NCBI RefSeq assembly: GCF_008364685.1
Contig: NZ_VTTL01000008.1
Location: 1-64,000, forward strand
Source: Xanthobacter oligotrophicus
Lineage (GTDB): Bacteria > Pseudomonadota > Alphaproteobacteria > Rhizobiales > Xanthobacteraceae
Direction of reading: 5' to 3'
Length of the DNA stretch: 64,000 nt
The position numbers and the translations under genes were made by a program. Under the pieces are notes generated by a model. The model did not search any database and was not told where the DNA came from. It worked only from the letters and a program-made list of their open reading frames with translations. Of this stretch, positions 35,976 through 42,984 are shown piece after piece; the stretch's first letter is position 1; every line of letters starts with the position of its first letter.

Positions 35976-36610
35976 TGGCCGCTCTCGCCCCTTCCCCCGC
36001 ACCCGCTGCCCGGCCTTTGGCCGCCGGCTTCGCCGATCCGGTGCACGACGCCCAGCGCACCTTCGCGGCGCTCATGCGGGCCATGGCCGAGCCGGCCCGT
36101 CCGGTGCCGCTGGTGAGCGCTCTTGCGCCCCCCGCCCCGCTCTCGCCGGAGATGGCGGCGACGGCGCTGGCGCTGCTGGATTACGAGACGCCGGTCTATC
36201 TCGACGCCACGCTGGCTGCGGTGCCGGACGTGGCCGCCTTCCTGCGCTTCCACACCGGCGCGCCGGTGGTGGAGGACCCCGCCGCCGCCCGCTTCGCCCT
36301 GATGGGCGATGGCGCAGGGCTGCCGGATTTCGCGCGCTTCGCCCAAGGCGAGCCGGATTATCCCGACCGCTCGGCGACGCTGATCGTGCAGGTGGCGCGC
36401 ATGGATGAACAGAGCGAAGGCGCGCTGGTGCTGGAAGGCCCCGGCATCAAGGGCCAGCGCACCTTTTCCGCCGCGCCTTTGCCGGCGGATTTCGGCCGGC
36501 GCCTTGCCGCCAACCGCGCACTCTACCCGCTCGGCATCGACCTCATCCTGTGCGCGCCCGGCGTCATCGCCGGCCTGCCGCGCACCCTTGCTCCCCACAC
36601 ACAGGATTGA
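35975..36610 (+). CDS. phnH: C-P lyase subunit PhnH
   Basis: This 211-residue protein has the PhnH stretch GFADPVHDAQRTFAALMRAM near the N-terminus and LYPLGIDLILCAPG near the C-terminus. PhnH lies on the outside of the PhnGHI complex and has a PLP-transferase-like fold without the cofactor. It is coupled to phnG by a TGATG overlap. Confidence 0.93.
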   Translation: MAALAPSPAPAARPLAAGFADPVHDAQRTFAALMRAMAEPARPVPLVSALAPPAPLSPEMAATALALLDYETPVYLDATLAAVPDVAAFLRFHTGAPVVEDPAAARFALMGDGAGLPDFARFAQGEPDYPDRSATLIVQVARMDEQSEGALVLEGPGIKGQRTFSAAPLPADFGRRLAANRALYPLGIDLILCAPGVIAGLPRTLAPHTQD

Positions 36611-36614
36611 CCCC

Positions 36615-37934
36615 ATGTATGTGGCCGTAAAGGGCGGCGAAGCCGCCATCCGCAATGCCCATGCGCTGCTTGCCCGGCGCCGGCGCGGCGATACCTGTGT
36701 GCCCGAGGTCGGGCTGGACCAGATCGCGGAGCAGCTTTCCCTCGCGGTGGACCGGGTGATGGCCGAGGGCTCGCTCTATGACCGCGAACTGGCGGCGCTG
36801 GCCATCAAGCAGGCGCGGGGCGACCTGATCGAGGCGATCTTCCTCGCCCGCGCCTTCCGCACCACCTTGCCCCGCTTCGGCGCCTCGGTGCCGGTGGATA
36901 CCGGCGCCATGCGAGTGCGCCGGCGCATCTCAGCCACCTTCAAGGACCTTCCCGGCGGCCAGGTGCTGGGGCCGACCTTCGACTACACCCACCGCCTGCT
37001 AGACGAGCGGCTGGCGACCAATACTGCAACTAGCGCGGGCCGCACGGAGGCCGACAGCGCCGCCTCCGCCAGAACCGACGCGCCCCCTCTCCCGCCCGAG
37101 GCCGGATGTTTCCGGCCTCGGCTCGCCGGAACTGAACTCGGCAACAGCCGAGTTCAGACGGGGGAGGGTTGGGGAGGGGGCACGGCCCCCAAGCCTGACG
37201 CCGCGGCCACCGGAGAGGCCCCAGCCCCCACCCTGCCCTCCCCCGCAAGCGGGAGAGGGTTCAGCGGCGTGCACCCTCCCATGCCCCGCGTCACCGACCT
37301 GCTGGGCGACGAAGGCCTCATCGAACCCGCCCCGGCGGATGACGGCACGCCGCCCCGCGACCTTACCCGCGAGCCGCTGTCCTTCCCCGCCGACCGGCCG
37401 CTGCGGCTGCAGGCGCTGGCGCGGGGCGACGAGGGCTTCCTGCTGGCGCTCGGCTATTCCACCCAGCGCGGCTATGCGCGCACCCATCCCTTCGTGGGCG
37501 AGATCCGCTTCGGCGAGGTGGAGGTGAGCCTTCACGCGGAAGAGCTGGGCTTTGCCGTGCCCCTGGGCGAGATCAGCGTCACCGAGTGCCAGAGCGTGAA
37601 CCAGTTCAAGGGCTCGGCCACCCAGCCGCCGCAATTCACCCGCGGCTATGGCCTCGTCTTCGGCCAGCTGGAGCGCAAGGCCATGTCCATGGCGCTGGTG
37701 GACCGCTCGCTGCGCTTCGCCGAGCTCGGCGAGGAGAAGAGCGCCCCGGCGCAGGACGAGGAATTCGTGCTCTCCCATTGCGACAACGTGCAGGCCACCG
37801 GCTTCGTGGAGCACCTGAAGCTGCCTCATTACGTGGACTTCCAGGCCGAGCTGGACCTCATCCGCCGCATGCGTGCGGAGCAGGAGGAGAGGGCGGACGA
37901 TGATCAAGCCCCCCACAAGGAGGCCGCCGAATGA
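36615..37934 (+). CDS. phnI: C-P lyase subunit PhnI with in-frame repeat insertion
   Basis: PhnI, with PhnG and PhnH, transfers the phosphonate onto the ribose of ATP in place of adenine. The N-terminus (MYVAVKGGEAAIRNAHALL) and the C-terminal half (QALARGDEGFLLALGYSTQRGYARTHP, then FVLSHCDNVQATGFVEHLKLPHYVDFQ) are standard. The protein is 439 residues against about 354 in E. coli. The excess, about residues 137-222, is low-complexity Pro/Gly/Ala sequence encoded by two palindromic repeat modules (37083-37264), without a stop or frameshift. The 4-bp overlap with phnJ is kept, so the gene is probably functional with an enlarged loop. Confidence 0.9.
   Translation: MYVAVKGGEAAIRNAHALLARRRRGDTCVPEVGLDQIAEQLSLAVDRVMAEGSLYDRELAALAIKQARGDLIEAIFLARAFRTTLPRFGASVPVDTGAMRVRRRISATFKDLPGGQVLGPTFDYTHRLLDERLATNTATSAGRTEADSAASARTDAPPLPPEAGCFRPRLAGTELGNSRVQTGEGWGGGTAPKPDAAATGEAPAPTLPSPASGRGFSGVHPPMPRVTDLLGDEGLIEPAPADDGTPPRDLTREPLSFPADRPLRLQALARGDEGFLLALGYSTQRGYARTHPFVGEIRFGEVEVSLHAEELGFAVPLGEISVTECQSVNQFKGSATQPPQFTRGYGLVFGQLERKAMSMALVDRSLRFAELGEEKSAPAQDEEFVLSHCDNVQATGFVEHLKLPHYVDFQAELDLIRRMRAEQEERADDDQAPHKEAAE
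37083..37264 (+). repeat. phnI: Palindromic repeat block inside phnI
   Basis: The block holds CGAGGCCGGA-TGTT-TCCGGCCTCG (37097-37120), CTGAACTCGGC-AACA-GCCGAGTTCAG (37132-37157), a G-rich tract (GGGGGAGGGTTGGGGAGGGG) and its partner CCCTCCCCCGCAAGCGGGAGAGGG near 37236-37259. The C-rich/G-rich ends are mutually complementary. Such elements normally lie between genes in Rhizobiales; this one is translated. Confidence 0.85.
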
Positions 37935-38839
37935 CCGCCCTCGCCCGCACCGCCTCCGGCATGCCCGCCATCACCTACAATTTCGCCTATCTCGACGAGC
38001 AGACGAAACGGATGATCCGCCGGGCCATCCTGAAGGCCATCGCCATCCCCGGCTATCAGGTGCCGTTCGCCTCGCGCGAGATGCCCATGCCCTATGGCTG
38101 GGGCACCGGCGGCGTGCAGGTGACCGCCGCCATCCTCGGCGCGGACGACGTGCTGAAGGTGATCGACCAGGGCTCGGACGACACCACCAACGCGGTGGCC
38201 ATCCGCACCTTCTTCGAGACCACGGCGGGTGTCGCCACCACCACGCGCACCCAGGACGCCACCCTCATCCAGACCCGCCACCGCATCCCCGAGGCGCCGC
38301 TGAAGGCCGGGCAGGTGATCGTCTATCAGGTGCCCATTCCCGAGCCCCTGCGCTACCTTGAGCCGCGCGAGACCGAGACGCGGCGTCTGCACGCCCTCGC
38401 CGACTACGGGCTGATGCAGGTGAAGCTCTACGAGGACATCGCAAAGCACGGCCACATCGCCACCACCTACGCCTATCCGGTGAAGGTGGCGGGCCGCTAT
38501 GTGATGGACCCCTCCCCCATCCCCAAGTTCGACAATCCGAAGATGGACGACAGCCCGGCGCTGCAATTGTTCGGCGCGGGGCGCGAGAAGCGCATCTATG
38601 CCATCCCGCCCTATACCCGCGTGGTGTCGCTGGATTTCGAGGACCACCCGTTCGCGGTGCAGGCCTTCGCCGAGCCCTGTGCCCTGTGCGGCGCCAAGGG
38701 GGTCTATCTCGACGAGGTGATCCTCGACGACAAGGGATCGCGCATGTTCGTGTGCTCCGACACCGACCATTGCGCCACCCGGCAGGCCGATGGCCACACC
38801 GGCTCCATGAGCGCGCCTTACGGGGAGGGCCAGCCATGA
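37931..38839 (+). CDS. phnJ: C-P lyase catalytic subunit PhnJ (radical SAM)
   Basis: This 302-residue enzyme cleaves the C-P bond of ribosyl phosphonates. The unusual iron-sulfur motif C-x2-C-x21-C is exact (CALC near residue 250, then Cys at the end of GSRMFVC), and the glycyl-radical/thiyl Cys follows in SDTDHC. The N-terminal YNFAYLDEQTKRMIRRAILK and GWGTGGVQVTAAILG are family-typical. Overlaps phnI and phnK by four bases each. Confidence 0.96.
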   Translation: MTALARTASGMPAITYNFAYLDEQTKRMIRRAILKAIAIPGYQVPFASREMPMPYGWGTGGVQVTAAILGADDVLKVIDQGSDDTTNAVAIRTFFETTAGVATTTRTQDATLIQTRHRIPEAPLKAGQVIVYQVPIPEPLRYLEPRETETRRLHALADYGLMQVKLYEDIAKHGHIATTYAYPVKVAGRYVMDPSPIPKFDNPKMDDSPALQLFGAGREKRIYAIPPYTRVVSLDFEDHPFAVQAFAEPCALCGAKGVYLDEVILDDKGSRMFVCSDTDHCATRQADGHTGSMSAPYGEGQP

Positions 38840-39633
38840 GCCCGGAGATGATCTCGCCCCCCGACGCCCCCCTCCTCGTCGCCGAGGGGCTGGCGAAATA
38901 TTATGGGTCCCGCCTCGGCTGCCGCGACGTGGGCCTCACTTTGCACGCGGGCGAGGTGCTCGCCATCGTAGGGGAATCGGGCTCCGGCAAGTCCACCCTG
39001 CTCGGCCTGCTCTCCACGGAGATGGCTCCGAGCGCAGGCCGCGTCGCCTACCGCATGCGCGACGGACAGATGCGCGACCTCGCGGCGCTGTCGGAGGCCG
39101 AGCGGCGCCTGCTGCTGCGCACCGACTGGGGCTTCGTGCGCCAGCATGCGGAGCAGGGCCTGCGCATGGCGGTCTCGGCCGGCGGCAATGTGGGCGAGCG
39201 CCTCATGGCCGTGGGCTGGCGCCACTACGGCAACATCCGCGACGAGGCCGCCGACTGGCTCGCCCGCGTGGAGATCGCCACCGAGCGCATGGACGATGAT
39301 CCGCGCACCTTTTCCGGCGGCATGCGCCAGCGGCTCCAGATCGCGCGCAACCTGGTCACCCGCCCGCGTCTTGTCTTCATGGACGAGCCCACGAGCGGCC
39401 TCGACGTTTCGGTGCAGGCGCGGCTGCTCGACCTCATCCGCCAGTTGGTGGAGGAATTCGGCCTTGCGGTGGTGATCGTCACCCATGATCTGGCGGTGGC
39501 GCGGCTGCTGTCCCACCGCATCATGGTGATGAAGTCCGGCCGCGTCATCGAACAGGGCCTCACCGACCAGGTGCTCGACGACCCGCGCGAGCCCTACACC
39601 CAGCTCCTCGTCTCCTCGGTGCTCGCCGCATGA
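38836..39633 (+). CDS. phnK: C-P lyase ATP-binding protein PhnK
   Basis: This 265-residue ABC ATPase has Walker A GESGSGKSTLLG, signature FSGGMRQRLQIARNL and Walker B RLVFMDEPTSGLDVS. It has the PhnK C-terminal DDPREPYTQLLVSSVL, shared with oligopeptide ATPases. PhnK docks on PhnJ of the core complex. Start ATG 38836 overlaps phnJ. Confidence 0.93.
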   Translation: MSPEMISPPDAPLLVAEGLAKYYGSRLGCRDVGLTLHAGEVLAIVGESGSGKSTLLGLLSTEMAPSAGRVAYRMRDGQMRDLAALSEAERRLLLRTDWGFVRQHAEQGLRMAVSAGGNVGERLMAVGWRHYGNIRDEAADWLARVEIATERMDDDPRTFSGGMRQRLQIARNLVTRPRLVFMDEPTSGLDVSVQARLLDLIRQLVEEFGLAVVIVTHDLAVARLLSHRIMVMKSGRVIEQGLTDQVLDDPREPYTQLLVSSVLAA

Positions 39634-39679
39634 TGACCGATCCGACCGCCTCGTGCAGAGAGCATGGAACAGAAGCATC

Positions 39680-39786
39680 GTCATGGCCGGGCTCGTCCCG
39701 GCCATCCACGCCCGGCGACCGGGCACAGCCTCCCGAACATTGCGCCAGCGGCACGGCGTGGATGCCCGGCACAAGGCCGGGCATGA
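39680..39786 (+). repeat. Dispersed composite palindrome, family A, copy 2
   Basis: GTCATGGCCGGGCTCGTCCC opens, and GCCGGGCATGAC closes, a pair of oppositely oriented hairpin modules with an inner CCATCCACG and CGTGGATG. Same architecture as 31914-32021. It separates phnK from phnL and is open in the phnL frame. Confidence 0.85.
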
Positions 39787-39803
39787 CGGCGGCTCAAGGG
39801 ACT

Positions 39804-40511
39804 ATGGCCTCGCCCCAAGGCGTCCCCCTCCTCCTCGTCGAAAACCTCGGCAAGAGCTTCACCCTGCACCTTCAGGGCGGCCTCAGCCTGCCGGTGGTGT
39901 CCGCCGTCTCCTTCGCCGTCCATGCGGGGGAGTGCGTGGCGCTGGGCGGGCCGTCGGGGGCGGGGAAAAGCTCGATCCTCAAGATGGTGTTCGGAAATTA
40001 CCGGGTGGATCAGGGCTCCGTGCAGGTGGCCGACCATGGCGCCATGGTTGAGGTGGCAGGCGCCGACCCGCGCCTGATGCTGCGCCTGCGGCGCGCGCGC
40101 ATCGGCTATGTCAGCCAGTTCCTGCGGGTCATCCCCCGCGTGTCGGCCCTCGACGTGGTGGCCGCGCCACTGCGCGCCGAGGGCGTGGACACCGGGACCG
40201 CCAAGGCCCGCGCCGGGGCGCTTTTGGCCCGGCTCAACCTGCCCGAGCGGCTGTGGGGCCTGCCCCCCGCCACCTTCTCCGGCGGCGAGCAGCAGCGGGT
40301 GAACGTGGCGCGCGGCTTCATCGGCACCCAGCCCCTGCTGCTGCTGGACGAACCCACCGCATCGCTGGACGCCGCCAACCGGGCGGTGGTGATCGACCTT
40401 ATCCACGAGAAGAAGGCGCAAGGCTGCGGCCTGCTGGGCATTTTCCACGATGCCGAAACCCGCGACGCCGTCGCCGACCGGGTGGTGGACGTCACCCGCT
40501 TCTCCGCCTGA
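39804..40511 (+). CDS. phnL: C-P lyase ATP-binding protein PhnL
   Basis: This 235-residue ABC ATPase has Walker A GPSGAGKSSILKM, the Q-loop YVSQFLRVIPRVSALDVVA, signature FSGGEQQRVNVARGF and Walker B LLLLDEPTASLD. I start it at ATG 39804 (MASPQGVPLLLVENLGK), matching usual PhnL length. The frame also runs back without a stop to ATG 39630, which overlaps the phnK stop; translation from there would put 58 repeat-encoded residues on the N-terminus. Confidence 0.92.
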   Translation: MASPQGVPLLLVENLGKSFTLHLQGGLSLPVVSAVSFAVHAGECVALGGPSGAGKSSILKMVFGNYRVDQGSVQVADHGAMVEVAGADPRLMLRLRRARIGYVSQFLRVIPRVSALDVVAAPLRAEGVDTGTAKARAGALLARLNLPERLWGLPPATFSGGEQQRVNVARGFIGTQPLLLLDEPTASLDAANRAVVIDLIHEKKAQGCGLLGIFHDAETRDAVADRVVDVTRFSA

Positions 40512-40526
40512 GCCAGGATTGAAGAC

Positions 40527-41666
40527 ATGACCGAACAGGTGTTCGCCAATGCCCGCCTCGTCCTCGCAGACGAGATCGTCACGGGCCACCTCACCGTGCG
40601 CGACGGCCGCATCAGCGCCATCGGCACCGGCGCGGCACCCCAATGCGCGGTGGACCTGGAGGGCGACTTTCTCCTGCCCGGCCTCGTGGAGCTCCACACC
40701 GACCATGTGGAAGGCCACCTCGCCCCCCGCCCCAAGGTGCGCTGGAATCCGCTCGCCGCCGTTCTCGCCCATGACGCGCAGATCGCATCGTCCGGCATCA
40801 CCACCGTGTTCGACAGCCTGCGGGTGTGGCCGGACAAGAAGGCGGTGGGCATGGACGGCGATGCGCCCATCCTCATCCGCGCGCTGAAGGAAGCCCGCGC
40901 CGCCGGCGTTCTGCGGGCCGACCACCTCATCCACCTGCGCTGCGAGGTGCCCACCGACACGGTGGTGGAGGACGCCGCCGCCATCCTCGACACCACCGAC
41001 GTGCACCTGATCTCGCTCATGGACCACACGCCGGGTCAGAGGCAGTTTGCGAGCGTGGAGCAGTTCCGCTCCTATTACATGAAGAAGAGCGGAATCACGG
41101 CCGAGGAGATGGATGTGATCGTGGCCACGCGGCTCGATTTCCACGAGCGCTTCGCGCGGGAGAACCGCGCCGGGCTGGTGGCGCTGGCCCATGCCCACGG
41201 CTGCGTGGTGGCAAGCCACGACGACGGCACCCCCGAGCATGTGGCCGAAGCCATTGGCGACGGGGTGGCGGTGGCCGAATTCCCCACCACGGAGGGGGCC
41301 GCCAAGCTCTCCCACGACGCCGGCATCCGCGTGCTCATGGGCGCGCCGAACCTGGTGCGCGGCGGCTCCCACACCGGCAATGTCTCCGCCGAGGCGCTGG
41401 CCCGCGCCGGCCTACTGGACATTCTCTCGTCCGACTACGTGCCCTCCTCGCTGCTGTGGTCGGCGTTCGACCTCAACCGCCGGGTGCCCTCCATCGACCT
41501 GCCGCGGGCGGTGCGCATGGTGACGAAGACCCCGGCCGAGGTGGCGGGCCTCACCGACCGGGGCGAGATCGCCCAGGGCCGACGCGCCGACTTGGTGCGG
41601 GTCACCCTCGCCGGCGACATGCCGGTGGTCCGGGCGGTCCATCGCGCGGGGCAAAGGGTGGCATGA
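40527..41666 (+). CDS. phnM: RPnTP hydrolase PhnM
   Basis: This 379-residue amidohydrolase-fold enzyme removes pyrophosphate from the ribosyl triphosphonate. It has the metal site ELHTDHVEGHL near residue 55, then VEDAAAILDTTDVHLISLMDHTPGQRQF and VASHDDGTPEHV. C-terminal LTDRGEIAQGRRADLVRV is family-typical. Overlaps phnN by ATGA. Confidence 0.95.
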   Translation: MTEQVFANARLVLADEIVTGHLTVRDGRISAIGTGAAPQCAVDLEGDFLLPGLVELHTDHVEGHLAPRPKVRWNPLAAVLAHDAQIASSGITTVFDSLRVWPDKKAVGMDGDAPILIRALKEARAAGVLRADHLIHLRCEVPTDTVVEDAAAILDTTDVHLISLMDHTPGQRQFASVEQFRSYYMKKSGITAEEMDVIVATRLDFHERFARENRAGLVALAHAHGCVVASHDDGTPEHVAEAIGDGVAVAEFPTTEGAAKLSHDAGIRVLMGAPNLVRGGSHTGNVSAEALARAGLLDILSSDYVPSSLLWSAFDLNRRVPSIDLPRAVRMVTKTPAEVAGLTDRGEIAQGRRADLVRVTLAGDMPVVRAVHRAGQRVA

Positions 41667-42289
41667 ACACGCAGAAGACCGGCGCAGGGGCGACCCTCGA
41701 CCACAGGCCCGGCGACAGGCGACCGGATGGCCTGCTGGGTCCCGGAACGCTGCTGCTGGTGGTCGGCCCCTCGGGCGCCGGCAAGGACACGCTGATCGAC
41801 ATCGCCCGCGCCCGCTTCGCCGGGGACGGCCGCGTGCTGTTCGCCCGAAGGCTCGTCACCCGCCCCACGGGCATGGGCGAGGCCCACGGCACCCTGAGCG
41901 AGGCGGAGTTCGAGGCGCTCCGGGCGCAGGGGCGTTTCCCGCTGTTCTGGCGGGCGCATGGGCTCTGTTATGCGCTCGGTCCCGAGGTGGCGCAGGCCAT
42001 TGCGGAAGGCGGCGTGGTCGTGGCCAACGGCTCGCGCGCCACCTTGCCGGAGGCGCGGGCGCGCTTTGCACGGGTGCGCGTGGTGGAGGTGACGGCGCCG
42101 GTGGCGGTGCGTGCCGGGCGCCTCGCCGCCCGTGGCCGCGAGGACGCGGCCGATATCGAGGAGCGCCTGTCGCGCGCGCCGGAGGTGGACGTGGCGCCCG
42201 ACCTCGTCATCGACAATGTGGGCACGCCCACGGACGGTGGGGCAAGGCTCGGCGCCTTCATCGCGGCGGAGCTGGCGGCGGCGGAATAA
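41663..42289 (+). CDS. phnN: Ribose 1,5-bisphosphate phosphokinase PhnN
   Basis: This 208-residue guanylate-kinase-like enzyme has the P-loop VVGPSGAGKDTLI near residue 33, TRPTGMGEAHGTLS near 65 and the Arg-rich ARGREDAADIEERLSRA lid near 155. It phosphorylates ribose 1,5-bisphosphate to PRPP, closing the C-P lyase pathway. The first about 25 residues precede the fold and are unusual. Confidence 0.93.
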   Translation: MNTQKTGAGATLDHRPGDRRPDGLLGPGTLLLVVGPSGAGKDTLIDIARARFAGDGRVLFARRLVTRPTGMGEAHGTLSEAEFEALRAQGRFPLFWRAHGLCYALGPEVAQAIAEGGVVVANGSRATLPEARARFARVRVVEVTAPVAVRAGRLAARGREDAADIEERLSRAPEVDVAPDLVIDNVGTPTDGGARLGAFIAAELAAAE

Positions 42290-42298
42290 AGCCGCCTC

Positions 42299-42370
42299 GT
42301 GTCCCGGACCAGCGACGGCGCAGCCGGAGCGCCGAGCCGGGACCCAGCAGAGACTCCTGCGCAGCAGTCA
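42299..42370 (+). repeat. Dispersed repeat, family B, copy 2
   Basis: GTCCCGGACCAGCGACGGCG and the following GAGCGCCGAGCCGGGACCC match the block at 31746-31830, including the tail TCCTGCGCAGCAGTC. It follows the phnN stop by ten bases and may act as the operon's 3' hairpin. Confidence 0.8.
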
Positions 42371-42396
42371 AGACAGTCGGCCGGGGCACGCGGCCC

Positions 42397-42672
42397 CTAT
42401 TGCCGGTAGTGCTGGATGCGCGTGGTGCGCAGGCCGGGCAGGCCGTGGCGGTCGATGGAGGCCTGCCACGACAAAAACTCATCCACGGTGAGGGTGTAGC
42501 GCTTGCACGCTTCCTCAAGGGACAGGAGCCCGCCACGCACGGCGGCCACCACCTCCGCCTTGCGGCGGATGACCCAGCGTCGCGTATCCGGCGGCGGCAG
42601 GTCGGCGATGGTCAACGGTCCCCCATCCGGGCCGATCACATATTTCACCCTCGGCCGATAGGCATCGGTCAT
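42397..42672 (-). CDS. sciP: SciP / DUF1153 cell-cycle regulator
   Basis: This 91-residue helix-turn-helix protein has the near-invariant RPRVKYVIGPDGGPLTIADL start, RRWVIRRKAEVVAAVRGG and CKRYTLTVDEFLSWQ of SciP. In Caulobacter SciP binds CtrA-activated promoters and blocks their use in G1. Start ATG 42672. It strongly supports an alphaproteobacterial host with a CtrA circuit. The C-terminal GLPGLRTTRIQHYRQ is complete. Confidence 0.95.
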   Translation of the reverse strand: MTDAYRPRVKYVIGPDGGPLTIADLPPPDTRRWVIRRKAEVVAAVRGGLLSLEEACKRYTLTVDEFLSWQASIDRHGLPGLRTTRIQHYRQ

Positions 42673-42790
42673 CGCTACGCACCTGCTACACATCAAGACG
42701 CAAGACAAGATTGCAGGCGGCGATGAAAACTTTGCTAAAGGCTGAGAAAAACAGGATATTTACTTGTCTTAACAGCGGGTGAACAAGATA

Positions 42791-42851
42791 TTCCCGAAAC
42801 GTAAAGACCCCGATGTTTTTGCAGAATGCAAATCCGGTAAGATTTCGGGAA
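42791..42851 (-). other. Nested dyad upstream of sciP, possible RNA structure
   Basis: TTCCCGAAA (42791-42799) and TTTCGGGAA (42843-42851) are exact complements enclosing TTTGCA-GAA-TGCAAA (42818-42832). The region is AT-richer than its neighbours and lies 119-179 bp upstream of sciP. It could be a small RNA, a leader element or a regulator site; no known family is recognised. Confidence 0.4.
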
Positions 42852-42874
42852 GGAATAGGCGCGCGGCGGCGCGG

Positions 42875-42984
42875 GCTCTAGAGCGTTTTCCGCTCACCTC
42901 GGCTCACGGCAATCGCTCTAGAGTCTTGTATTGACGCGTTTTCTTCACGCGAACCGGCGTCCACTTCGCTCGAAAACGCTCTAG
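42875..42984 (-). repeat. Dispersed ~105-bp repeat, family C, copy 2 (inverted)
   Basis: On the minus strand it begins CTAGAGCGTTTTCGAGCGAAG, continues GCCGGTTCGCGTGAAG, AAAACGCGTCAATAC, CTCTAGAGCGATTGCC and GTGAGCCG, and closes GGAAAACGCTCTAGAG. It aligns end to end with 49448-49552. The first TAG of the element is the stop codon of the antiporter gene. Confidence 0.85.
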
